A stretch of DNA of 64,000 nucleotides from Tulasnella sp. 424 (GCA_019633425.1 WSUB01000010.1:310001-374000), one strand, 5' to 3'. Positions 20,681-30,960 are shown, numbered from the stretch's first letter. Notes: generated by a model not told the origin, from the sequence alone. Numbers and translations: made by a program.

Positions 20681-23600
20681 ATGAAGTTCGCCAGGTACGT
20701 CGAAGGAAATTCAAGGCATCCCTGATCTTCTCTCACCGTACTCCAACTCCCGATGCAGATATCTGGAAGACACTCAGGTTCGAGATAACGGTACCCGCGG
20801 CGAGGATACCCCCTGACATTTTTGCACTAATAGATTCAAGAATGGAAGAAGAAATATATGTAGGTGGACTTCTGTTTCTATGGCCTAGCCAGATACCTGA
20901 TCTTGCTCGCATAGCGATTATAAAGGACTGAAAAAACACATCGCCGCCATCCGGAAGGATCGCGAAGCCAATAAGACCTCGGAAAGAAAATCTTCCTGGT
21001 CCATTCGAAACGATGACTCTCCAGAAGGGGCGTTCAAGCCCACATCTCCATCGTCGAGACGAAGAACATCGACCGTCACCGGAACTCCAGCTTCTGCCCT
21101 AAACAAAACCCCAAAAGAAACCTCACAATTAACGACTTCGCCTCACCAACAGTACGGAACCAGCGGGACCACACCACCATTACATGCAAGAACAAAACGT
21201 TCACCATCTATCAGAATGCAGCTTCCACCACCGCACGAACCGCTTGAGACATTTACGCTACCGCCACCTGCGAGGTCGCTAAACGAGCATGACGTAAGTG
21301 GGTCACGCTGTCCATTCATGGCCCCACTGCTTAGCTTCCAAAGCAGGATGGAATACAGAGAAATCCTCCTGGTGCCTCAGCTTCAGTCGTTTCGGCTACA
21401 TCGTCGCGGCCAAAGATTTTCTCTAAACTCAGCTTTCGTCCCAGCACAAATAAGCTGAGTAAGCCTCCTCTTTTCTTTTTCTTTTTTTTTTTATAAAAAA
21501 GTCTATTGTGCCGCTCACATACTTGGCGTTCGGCAGGAGCTGACCCGACCCGACCGCGTTTCGAAACCTATGCCGCTCTGCTGGCTAGTGTTCCTCCGCT
21601 TGAGCGCAATTTCTTTGACTACCTTGACGCCCAAGTCGACAAGGCGGAAATGTTCTTCGATGAGCGTTATCGCGAGGCAGCCGTGCGATTGAGCGTCCTG
21701 AAAGAGCAGTTCGCTGAGTTGGCTCAACATCGTCGTGCATATCATGTAATGCAGCAGTCTTTGATGCCCCTATTATCGCTCCCGCTAAGTATACCACCCC
21801 GTCACTATAGAATTCTCTAATCATCAGGTCTTCGAGGTGGAAAGCGCTACCTCTACCAAAGTTCCCCGCCCAAGTCATCCAGAGTGCCGTTACCGGGATT
21901 GCGCGGCACCTTCTGGCCGCGAGGGACGAGATTGAGCAAACCGTTACGCACCCCGCGGACCCCTCAGGTTCGTCTCACCGGGATCCCGAGACATACCAAT
22001 CGGCAAAGAAGGAATTGAAGCAGGTCGTCCTCGAATACCATCGCTTCCTTGAGCTGGTTAGCAACTTCCAGGCATGTCCAGCGATACTCCCCACGCCTTA
22101 GTTTATGCAACGGCCGCTGACTTCTAACTAGGCTCTTAATGTCACTGCGATCAGAAAGTCGTTAAAGAAGTTTGAGAAAGCCACTCAGGTATGTTGTCCG
22201 CGCACCAGGTGAACCACAGGACTAGATCGCCTAATCATTCCACAGCACAACATCCACGAGCTCTATAACCGGGAAAGAGTACGTCCCGAGGTTTACTGCC
22301 TGGCGTCCATCTTAATCATTGTCCGAAACATTAGGTTGAGAATCTGTCCATCTCAAGCGATAGGGGAATCAAATCAATGATTGACGAGATCGAAAAGATG
22401 TATGCCTCTCGGTTTGGTAAGTGAAACCTCTGCTGCGTTCTAAGCAGCCTCGTAATGAAATATCTCCAGAGGGCGGGGACCTGAAGAAGGCACGGAACCG
22501 ACTGAGAATGTGGTCAAGGCAGAAGACCCACCATTTCAGTACTTTCCGTTCAGGGCTGCTGATTGGTTTCGCCATTCCAGCCTTGATCATTGGATCATAT
22601 CAAGGTCAGGAGTTTGTTCTGTATTCACAGCAAATAACCTTCTTAGTTCCGTGAAACCTACAGCCTCTCGTCCTGCAGTTAAGCAGGAGCTGCCATATTG
22701 GGGGGCATTGCTCGAAGTTTATTCGGCTTTAGCGATTCCTGTGGTATTCTCCTTGTTGATCGGTCTTAACATGATTACATGGGCGAAGAAACGGCTCAAT
22801 TATGTTTTTATCTTCGAACTTGACCTGAGAACCGTTATGGATCCACGAGAATACTTCGAGGTAGATACTTATTTTCCCCCTCAAGTCCAACGAAGCTGAT
22901 CAAGCTCATCTGGTCTTCTTCAGATCCCAAGCTTCCTGTTTATGACGCTCAGCTACGCCTACATGCTCTCCTTTTCCCGGGTATTCGAGCCTCGCATTTC
23001 AGCAACCGCCTGGCCCATTGCCTGGATCGTTCTTTTTGTCGTTGTTATGATCGATCCTTTCCCTCTGATGCACAGCCACTCGCGTTTCTGGCTCGTGTGG
23101 AATTGGTCTAAGCTGCTGATGCCAGGTCTCTACCCTGTAGAGGTGCGCACTTGTTGGTCGCTCTTGGATGCTTCACGGGCTGATCGTCGTACACTCTAGT
23201 TTGCGGACTTCTGGATGGGCGATCAGATGTGTTCCATGGTCTATACTCTATCGAGGCTTTACTTCATGGGCTGTGCGTACTCAGTTGGATGGAATGACGT
23301 AACCAACAGATGCAATATGGGACGCAACTGGATAGCGGGAGTCCTATTGGCGTCTCTTCCCTCTCTCATCCGGTTGATTCAATGTATCAAACGTTACGTG
23401 GACTCCCGAAACTACATACACTTGATTAACGGTGGAAAGTATAGCAGCTCGTGAGTCCTCCTGTTCTGATTTACATACCCTTTCATTGACAACGGTGTAG
23501 CATTATCGCAGCCGGGCTATTCTTTAACTGGCGCAATCACGGTGCGTAAATGCCTATTGCCGAGTAACCAGATATTCAACTCTTCCGCCCAGGTTCTCAC

Positions 23601-24385
23601 CCCGGTCGCCATTACGTCGCATGGGTCTTCTTTAGTGCAGTGTCGTCAGTTTATACGTCGGGTTGGGTGAGAATCGAACCTCCTGATGCTCGATTTAAAC
23701 CTAACCCGCATTCAGGATCTCCTCATGGATTGGTCTCTGCTTCAAAGCCACTCGACCCGTCGTTTCTTGAGGCCCGAGCTGCTATATGGGGACTATTATC
23801 CAGTAAGCTTACACCTGTGTACCTCTGCACAACTCAGCTGAAAAGTCTACCTATCTAGATTTACTACTTCGCTATCGTAAGGTACAACATTCCCGCCCTA
23901 ACATCCGCTAACAAGCCTATTCTCTCTGCTAGATTTCGAATGTCCTCATTCGCTTCGTTTGGATAATCTACGCTCCGCTGGGTAGTTTCGACTTCCGGAT
24001 ACGTTCCGTAATAGCCGCAACGTTGGAGATGCTCCGTCGATTCCAATGGAACTTCTGTAAGAGGCTTCTTTTGCCAGCGTCGATGAGACATCTAACAAAG
24101 TTGGCATCTGCAGTCCGTGTTGAAAACGAACACATCGGTAACGCCGATCAGTATCGGGTTACGCGGGAGATGCCTCTTCCCTATTCCTTCGACAATGCTG
24201 AACCGCGAGACGATTCTGACGATGACGAGAATGATGATAAGGAGGGCCATCCTAGGGAACCAAGCGATGCTGTTGAAGCAATGAAAAAACCTCCAAGTCG
24301 AGAGTCGTTTGTGGAACCTGCTACGGAGAGACGGAGCGTTCGGCTGACTTCGATCAGAAGTGAAGATGAGGGCCAGATCGTCTAG
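20681..24385 (+). CDS. SYG1: SYG1/XPR1-type SPX-EXS phosphate exporter
   Basis: The N-terminal SPX domain is assembled from tiny exons: 20681-20694 (MKFA plus AG), 20759-20777 (RYLEDTQ), 20834-20859 (IQEWKKKYI) and from 20915 (DYKGLKKHIAAIRK). This is the inositol-pyrophosphate-binding helix pair of SPX. A long loop is followed by RNFFDYLDAQVDKAEMFF, LELVSNFQALN and KKFEKATQHN (SPX core helices). Several membrane segments follow (LLIGFAIPALIIGSYQ, EVYSALAIPVVFSLLIGLNM, IPSFLFMTLSYAYML, WIVLFVVVMIDPFPL). The EXS domain has SRFWLVWNW, ADFWMGDQMCSMVYTLSRLYF, SLPSLIRLIQCIKRY and SSVYTSGWDL. The acidic tail is cytosolic. It is expected to be a plasma- or Golgi-membrane phosphate exporter controlled by inositol pyrophosphates. 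It converges on ARP3, 123 bp apart. Confidence 0.92.
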
Positions 24386-24508
24386 TGATCCTTGCATGCA
24401 AGCGCACAAACACCTCTTCTATGTTATTTACTAGCCATAATCTTCCACAACTTGTATTTATTCCACATCCTCGGAGCTCGACAATATACTATCAACGGGT
24501 TAACTCTT

Positions 24509-26299
24509 CTATGTTGCAGACCCAAAAATGGCGTAGCGACGGCATATGCTCGGTCCAATTTCTTCGTACTGGGCCTTGGTGTGGCATGACTGATAGAACT
24601 CGGGCTACAGGTAATTGATGGTCAATGGCATGGCTCTGGTAGAATATTTGACGTGCCAGCGTACCAGTGAAGCAAGAAGAGAGCCTCCGAACCAGACAGC
24701 ATGTCGCTGTCGCTTGTGGGAAATGACATTGACCTCCATCCCACTCGACTACCGGTTGACTGGGTCAGCTATAATACTGGGTGCATTCTTGCATTCGCTC
24801 TGACCTTCATTTGGCTCCCGGCCGCACTCTCGCTTGCCAAGATACGGCTATCCACAATTTGTTTAAGGTCCCTCTTGAGGCGCTGGCCGAAGTGCTCGAA
24901 CATCGTGGAGCCGCCAGACAAGACAATGTTCTAGGTCCGACCAATTGAACGATCAAGAATATCCTGCGCACGCCTCATGACATACCTTATACAACCCTCG
25001 TCTAACGTCGATGGGTGATTGCTGAATTACGCCATCGACAACTTCAGGGAGGGGCGTTAGGAAATCACTTGAATAGATCTCGGGGTTGAAGAAGATCTCA
25101 GGTGCTAGGAAACGCTCATAACCGACGTCGACCGAGTATTTCTGCCACGAAGTTTGGTTTTAGTACATTTGCGGGGATGGCACTGTAACGTCGACCTACC
25201 CTGCCAGTCACGCTGTGCTGACCCTCGTACCTCTTGAAATAGGTCGCCGGGTCGGCGTCGTACTTGCGGAACTCTTTAACAATGTCCTGGCAGACGTAGC
25301 TGTAGTCCTCCTTGATAGTACGAGCGATAATCATCTGATCTTCAGGAGGGATGACGGTCGTCTCCCCGCGTTCTCTGAGAAGGTTCTGCACGAATTGACT
25401 GATATCACGCCCAGCAATAGGGATATGCTTGATAGCAGACCCGATTACGTATCCTTCGGCCTACGAGGGAATGATTTGATCAAAATCACCTCTATCGTCG
25501 TGCAGTATGTTGCTTACAACAGGAATGACGTGGGTCACACCATCTCCCGAGTCAACGACGGTTCCAGTGAGGGTTCGATCCGTCACCTTGTTCGACGCCC
25601 ACGACGCAGCAAGGGCGAGGACGGCTTGAACCGCGATATACAGACCAGCGATATTAAAGGACTCGAAGAAGATCTCCGCAGTCGTCTCGCGATTCTCTGG
25701 GGGATTCAGCGGGGGTTCGGTCTGATTGCCAACAGGAACATTAGGATCTACATGTAACGACGCACGAGCAAGCAGCTAAGGATAGACTTACCAACAGGAA
25801 GTAATGGTCCTCAGGTTCGGCCTTCATGTATTTGAAGATACTTTGCTCCCAGTATCTCTCCATTAGATCCCAGTTGTCAATCGTTCCGTGCCGAATTGGA
25901 TATTGTACAGAGTAAGTCTTGGAGTTGGCTATTGCTTCATCGCCAATGAAGAAGTCCAGATCTTCGATGCCTCTCTTGGATGCCAAGTGGCCAGGCTTGC
26001 TAGGGAGTGCCGGCCCTCGAGAGCCTGCGGACGATGACGCAGCTGCAGCAGTCTCGCGAGTTGCTATTGCCGTAGGAAACGTGCTGTACGACGATTTAAA
26101 ACGGATAGAGTCGCCTTTCAGCATGCACAGCCTAGTATCGAGCGACCGCGACTACGTACAACGAGGGCTCAGAATTACCCGCAAATCTATGACGGATCGT
26201 CAGCCCAAGAGATTCCTGAGGATGCCATCAAGAAATAGCATACCCGATCTTTGAGTAACCTGTGCCATTGTCCATGATAATGGGGACATTTTGAGCCAT
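24509..26299 (-). CDS. ARP3: ARP3, actin-related protein 3 of the Arp2/3 complex
   Basis: Start at 26299: [19 protein letters not shown], then a 27-nt exon giving FAGNSEPS and an exon with FPTAIATRE. The ARP3-specific features are the Ala/Ser-rich insert before [102 protein letters not shown], and the C-terminus [20 protein letters not shown] ending at 24509. Both phosphate-binding loops of the actin fold (DNGTGYSK and DSGDGVT) are intact, so ATP binding is expected. Role: nucleates branched actin with ARP2 at endocytic patches and hyphal tips. About nine introns are seen. The gene is divergent from SPT2, with 199 bp between start codons. Confidence 0.95.
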
Positions 26300-26498
26300 T
26301 GTGTCTTCGTCGCAGCCCGCGGTAGGGTATTGAAAGGCGCTCGTTGCAGTCGAGACTGAACCGCCTGAAACGGACAGTCAGTCTACACTCTCAGTATTCT
26401 ACCACACCAACCACCAACCACCTAATACCGCGGTGAAGACTCGCTTCCCTCAAAGCCATTAGATCCAAAGAACTACCAGCCCGTCCCTCCTCCTCAAC

Positions 26499-28217
26499 AT
26501 GTCTAGCGTAAGTCTCAAGACTGGATCGCGTGGAGGTCTTGTGCTGCTCGTTAGTTACGCCGATGTTGACCCCATTGTCTTTCCTACACTCCAGTTCGCA
26601 GATTTGATGAAGGTGGCCGAGGCCAATACTAAGTCATTGAATCGAGAGGCTTTGGAGGCAGCGAAGCGGAAGGAAGCGGCATTGCGACAGGCCCGAGAGG
26701 AGCAGGAACGCAAGGAGAAGGCGGAGCGGGAACGGCAAAGGCAAATGATGCTTCAAAGAGTCGAAGAGGCTAAAAAACAAGAAGATCAGAGGAAGAAGAA
26801 AGAAGAGGAGGCTGCAAAGCGGAAGGAGGAGGTTTTGAAGAAGAAAGCCCAAGAGACCGAACAAGCCAAGTACGGTGTCGCAGGATCCTCCAAGGACGGA
26901 TCAGCTCGTGTCAAGGCAAGTCTCAACATACGTATGCCGAATGTACTCGTTGAGCCATCTAACCTATTTGCCCTTATAAAGCCTCCTAATCAATACATTG
27001 TTGTAAGCTCAGCGGCCCTGACCCGTGAAGAGAAACGCATGGCAAAGGACCCGTTAATGGCAGACAAGATCAAGGCTCGCAAGGCAGGGACTACTACGTC
27101 ACGTCATAGGAAAGATGGCAGGCTTCCTGGTGGTAAGTCGTCAATTTCACTTGCTTGCATGAACTTTCTTTGACTAACGTGAGGTGGCTTCTATTATAGG
27201 AGCGATAAACGCCACCGACTCTGGCGGTTCGTCTGCATCACCTTCCGGCTCAAGGATCAGCTCTCCGTCTGCCAATGGACTGACCGCACGCGCGAGGCTC
27301 GCCTCGTCCTTTGCTCCTACGCTCACTAAACTCAATACCGAAAAACGGGATACACGAACCATCGATGAGATCGCACGGGATTTAAGGCGAGGAAAGATTG
27401 GAGGGTCTGGAGAAGTTGATTCGGTTCTCAGCGGGGAGAAGGCCCAGAACTTTGGCGACTGGTTTGTCAAGAAAGAAAAGGGCAAGGCTGTGGAACCTGG
27501 GGACCCGAAGAAGCGACCCGAAATCGCGAGCGCTGTTCCTGGCCGTACGAACGGCCTCTCCACAACCAATCATCCCATGCTAAAACCCAACGCTTCTGGC
27601 AGAGCACATCCACCTTCGGCCAACCCATCTGGCTCCGCCTCTGCCAATCCTCAAGTCAGGCCTCGTCCGAGCCTTGCTCAGAATAAACCTGCAGCGGGCT
27701 CCTCAAGCCTTAAACCTCAAGCGTCTGCGATGCCCCGGAAACGCTCCCGCGAGCGAAGCTCCTCCCTAGATTCTTTCATTGAGGATGACGAAAATTCGGA
27801 GGAGGAACGTAGGTACGCTAAGCGAAAGCCTGGCGCTGGAGGTCGTCATGTTCTGGACGAGGACCTTGGTGGCGATACGCGAGAATTGATATGGCAGCTT
27901 ATGGGAAGGAAGCGAAGCGAGTACGTGGCCCGTCCTTTGCTCCTATCGTATACAGCAAACGACGTCTAACTATTGCGTTACAGGTACATGGCAAGGGATG
28001 TGGATAGTGATGATGACATGGAAGTCACTGGATATGAGCTTGAACGGGAGGAACTGAGAAGGTTTGCATTTCCGTGTCGATGCTCCTCCCGCATAGTCCT
28101 GATTCCCGTTATAACAGCGCTCGTATCGCCAAGCGCGAAGATGCCATGGAAGAAGCAGAAGAAAAGCGTCGCGAAGAGGAAAAGAAGCGCCGCAAGGCGG
28201 AACGTACTCGCAAGTAA
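26499..28217 (+). CDS. SPT2: SPT2 chromatin protein (histone H3-H4 binding)
   Basis: The first coding exon is only 9 nt (ATGTCTAGC, 26499-26507; donor gtaagt). The second starts FADLMKVAEANTKSLNREAL. A long Lys/Glu/Arg coiled coil follows (REEQERKEKAERERQRQM...), then LTREEKRMAKDPLM and TRTIDEIARDLRRGKI. A disordered Ser/Pro stretch with PRKRSRERSSS leads to the C-terminal SPT2 domain: DTRELIWQLMGRKRSEY, ARDVDSDDDMEVTGYELERE and ARIAKREDAMEEAEEKRREE. Known role of the family: the C-terminal domain binds the H3-H4 tetramer, and SPT2 recycles histones behind RNA polymerase. The last introns are 27919-27984 and 28063-28119. The 3' end and flank are partly duplicated at 29744-30172 and 30761-30960. 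Whether the stretch about 26931-27012 is a retained intron or coding is uncertain; it is open in frame either way. Confidence 0.9.
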
Positions 28218-28270
28218 CATCTTTGCATGGTGTTTTGGACTTGGCGTTCATTTTTGCCATTGACTCTTAC
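27853..28270 (+). repeat. SPT2 3'-end repeat, copy 1 (partner 29744-30172)
   Basis: Covers the last exons, both introns and the proximal 3' UTR of SPT2. The partner copy keeps the same exon-intron order, including both introns. So it arose by DNA duplication, not by reverse transcription of mRNA. Divergence looks like roughly one change per 6-8 bases by eye. Confidence 0.9.
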
Positions 28271-28291
28271 TTGCAAGTTTCATTATACTAC

Positions 28292-28497
28292 ATACATATT
28301 CATCATATTTCATGAATCATACGTCCAGTCATTGGTGTCTCTTTAGTAACTCGTTGGATGATTTTTCTCTGTGTATGAATTGGACATCTGGGCGTTCAAG
28401 TTGGCGGCGATGATCACATGTGGCGTCAGGGCTGATAGGCAAACATGCAACAAAAGGTTTGTTTTTCGGGGCCTTGGCAACGGTGTCAAGCTTTTGC
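28292..28497. repeat. SPT2 downstream flank repeat, copy 1 (partner 30761-30960)
   Basis: About 200 bp of non-coding sequence (landmarks: tcatacgtccagtcattgg, ggcggcgatgatcacatg, ccttggcaacgg). Similarity between the copies stops at ttttgc: copy 1 then enters thioesterase-like sequence, copy 2 enters the promoter of the beta-barrel gene. Confidence 0.9.
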
Positions 28498-28498
28498 C

Positions 28499-28981
28499 GG
28501 TTATTCGGAATAAGATACTCGGGGAAGGTAGAGCTTGTCTAAGCACGGTTTGCAGCAGCACTAAGATGCAAGACATCTCTAAACTTAACCTCTTGCACAA
28601 GAATAAAGTGGTCTAGGCTGATAGTAACGATCCCAGCTCCAGCATGACGTCTGGATGCCACGCCGGCAACAATGTCAATGAGCTTCAGGATCTCGGTAGC
28701 GAACATCCGTCCGTGTTCGTCTGCCAGGTCAGGACTCAGATAATGAAGAGGTTGAAGGTGACATCAGACTTACCGAACATATCTACTATGATCCTGGAAG
28801 AAACATTAACAGCACTTTCAGCAACTGGCTTAGCACCCAGCACAGGGCTTGTTCGCTGCCACCTCGCGAGAGGGATGAATTGACTTTGTCTTTCTATACT
28901 CGTAGAAAATAATTCCTCCGAGAGAGAGCGCTAGTAAGCTTCCAGTAATGCTTGCTAGTCGAAGGGTCTGAGAGCGGTCAT
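28499..28981 (-). pseudogene. Frameshifted 5' copy of the acyl-CoA thioesterase gene
   Basis: Homologous along its length to 35386-35906, the start-proximal exons and introns of the intact thioesterase. The ATG (28981) is kept, but 7 nt are missing just after codon 2. The copy reads MTALRPFD and stops at codon 9, where the intact gene continues into its membrane anchor. Further small indels occur downstream, for example loss of part of the segment before the second exon. The copy ends abruptly at about 28499, where it joins SPT2 flank sequence; the rest of the thioesterase is absent. It lies head-to-head with the DNAJC9-derived copy at 29321, exactly as the two intact genes lie at 35906/36009. 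Confidence 0.85.
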
Positions 28982-29004
28982 CGTGGTCGCTGCATGCTTG
29001 TTCC

Positions 29005-29250
29005 GCGAACTCACAAGGGGAGGTAGGTAATGTCCGGAATCCGAACTTGGGGCGGATGTGAGGAAGATAACCGCCCGGGTCCAGGACAGGTTTAAATTCG
29101 GAAAATGTCCGTGGTTCTCTCAGCGGAAATCAAGTCAGTTAAGATATTTTAGCAGGGAATGATTGCATCGTGTTTCGGCTTTGGGAGCATCTCGAACATG
29201 GTCTGCGGCTTCTCACACATTGCCGCCGTATTCCGGAACCGGAACCGGCG
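29005..29250. other. About 230-bp insertion in the copied bidirectional promoter
   Basis: The intact thioesterase-DNAJC9 promoter is 102 bp. In the copy the same flanks (gttccgcgaact on one side, gagaccaagctga on the other) are separated by about 230 extra bases. The extra sequence has no open frame and no clear terminal repeats; I cannot name it. Confidence 0.6.
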
Positions 29251-29320
29251 ATGTATTTTGGGCCAAATGAGACCAAGCTGAAAAGACTTCGAACCTCAAC
29301 CGCAAGACGAACGACCGGCC

Positions 29321-30120
29321 ATGGACGACACTGGCACGCCTAACCCAGCTACTCACTTCTTCCCGGGGGTCGCCCCAGAAGATATTGACCTCTACGCGAC
29401 TCTTGGTTTGACGAAGGAGGCTAAAACCGAGGACATTAAGAAAGCATTCCGGGCGAAGTTCCAGCAGGCGGGATTTGCGTACGCTGTGCTTAGCGATGAG
29501 ACGAGGCGGAAGCGTTATGACCAAACCGGTCGAACCGACGAGGGCGGGGGACTTGAACCTGGTGAAGGTGGATGGGATGCGTATTTCGAAGACCTGTTCG
29601 ATAATGTTATACGTGGAAAGTCAGACGAGACGAAGAAAGAATATCAGAGCATGTTTACCAACTATTTCCCGAGTTGCCGAGTTTGGTGCTAACGGAATTT
29701 GCGCCAAAAGGTCCAGAAGAGGAAGAAAACGGCTTGAAGAGGCAACAAAAGCTGGGCGATGACCTTGGTGACGATCCGCGAGATCTTATATGGCGGCTTA
29801 TGGGAAGGAATCGAAGCAAGTACGTGACCCGTCCTTTGTTCTCATCGTACGCAGCAAATGACGTCTAACTACTGCGTTGCAGGTACAGGGCGAGGGATGT
29901 GGATAGTGATGATGACTTAGAAGCCACCGGATATGACCTAGAACAGGAGGAACTCAGAAGGTTTGCAGTTCCGTGTCGATGTTCCTCCCACATAGTCCTT
30001 ATTCCCTGTTATAACAGCGCCCGTATAGCCAAGCTCGAAGATGCCACGGCAGAAGCAGAAGAAAAGCGTCGCGAAGAGGAAAAGAAGCGCCGCAAGGCGG
30101 AAGGTTCTACCCACGAGTGA
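29321..30120 (+). CDS. Chimeric DNAJC9-SPT2 gene: J-domain without HPD fused to SPT2 C-domain
   Basis: Proposed exons 29321-29648, 29711-29819, 29883-29960 and 30018-30120 sum to 618 nt, 205 codons plus stop, open throughout. Residues 1-109 match the intact DNAJC9 at 36009 (FFPGVAPEDIDLY, LGLTKEAKTEDIKKAFR, LSDETRRKRYDQTGRTDEGG, DAYFEDLFDNV). They lack 23 residues that carry the catalytic HPD. The DNAJC9 histone-binding region is removed by a second in-frame loss of 120 codons. After NGLKRQQK the frame passes directly into the SPT2 domain (DDPRDLIWRLMGR, DVDSDDDLEATGYDLEQEE, EEKRREEEKKRRK). Odd point: the first donor, GT in the parent, is GC here (gcatgt). If this GC-AG intron is not spliced, translation stops 14 codons later. 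It is either a young chimeric gene or a pseudogene still in frame. Without HPD it cannot stimulate Hsp70. Confidence 0.6.
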
Positions 30121-30172
30121 TATCCTCACATGGTGTTTTGGACTTGGCGTTCATCTTTGCCATTAACCCTGT
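29744..30172 (+). repeat. SPT2 3'-end repeat, copy 2 (within the chimera)
   Basis: Partner of 27853-28270. It starts at the fusion point inside the chimera's second exon and runs through both SPT2 introns and the first bases of the SPT2 3' UTR. It then diverges at about 30172. Confidence 0.9.
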
Positions 30173-30760
30173 CATTACACTCCGCAAGGGAGGTCCTACG
30201 CTTCGCTCTGGTGTCTGTAGCAACCCCGAGTAAAAGTCGCCCTCAAGTTAATCAAAATTACATATATGAATATCTCAGGAGGTTGGGACAGAAATTGCGG
30301 GCGACGATGAAGAAAGACATAAGGGGAACGGGGAGACGTAGAAAAGAAAGAGAGCGTGGACGGGGATAGAGAAGTCATGGAAGCGGCTTAGATAGACCTC
30401 CAACCATGATGGTCACAGAGGAGTGGCACATATTGGAGGGAGAGGAGCCGCCAGGGTAGAGACGGACTGGATGCAAAGAGTGACACGGAAGGATTTCGAT
30501 CAAAGCGAAGTGTGAGGAGAAAGCGAGCGAACGTTAATCATGGCCAAAGCACCGAGGAAGAGAGGCGTGATCATATTCACACAGAGGGACAGAATGAAAG
30601 CGCAACCCAAGCACAAAGAGAGTATATATAAGGTCGCCGGACGCTCCAATCGGACTCGGCAAGGGAGGACGTCGAGGCAAGTGGTGCCTGTGGCAGGCAC
30701 AGAGGTAAGTTATGTAAGCAACTCTCTCCGCAACGACTTTTTCTTTAACCATCAGCGGTG
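30173..30760. other. About 590-bp unexplained segment splitting the repeated SPT2 flank
   Basis: It sits between the two halves of the duplicated SPT2 3' flank and is absent from copy 1. On the plus strand it holds a TATA-like tatatataagg at about 30631 and A/G-rich sequence. On the minus strand there are C/T-rich, promoter-like tracts and short frames rich in hydrophobic residues. No target-site duplication or terminal inverted repeat is evident. No gene is assigned. Confidence 0.45.
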
Positions 30761-30960
30761 ACACATATTCATCATATTTCATGGATCATACGTCCAGTCA
30801 TTGGGGTCTCCTTAGTAACTCGTTGGATGATTTTTCTCTCGGTATGAATTGGACATAAGTTGGCGGCGATGATCACATGTTGTGTGGCGTCAGGGGTAAT
30901 AGACAAACATGGAGACAACGGTTTGTTTTTCCGGCCTTGGCAACGGTTTCGATCTTTTGC
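30761..30960. repeat. SPT2 downstream flank repeat, copy 2
   Basis: Partner of 28292-28497, with small indels. It abuts the C/T-rich promoter of the beta-barrel gene, which suggests that this is the original SPT2-side neighbour of that promoter. Confidence 0.85.

Noticed and set aside
26916..27012. GC-AG intron in SPT2 starting at gcaagt
   Set aside because: Splicing there puts the next exon in a frame that stops at once. The region is either retained or uses another donor (gtatgc about 26931).
29321..30120. Retroposed (processed) copy
   Set aside because: Both SPT2 introns and the DNAJC9 intron are present in the copy, so it came from DNA, not mRNA.
30500..30782. PMP3/UPF0057-like small membrane protein remnant on the minus strand
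   Set aside because: Only loose resemblance in hydrophobic pattern, spread over two frames; no conserved GCG.DF.IN core.
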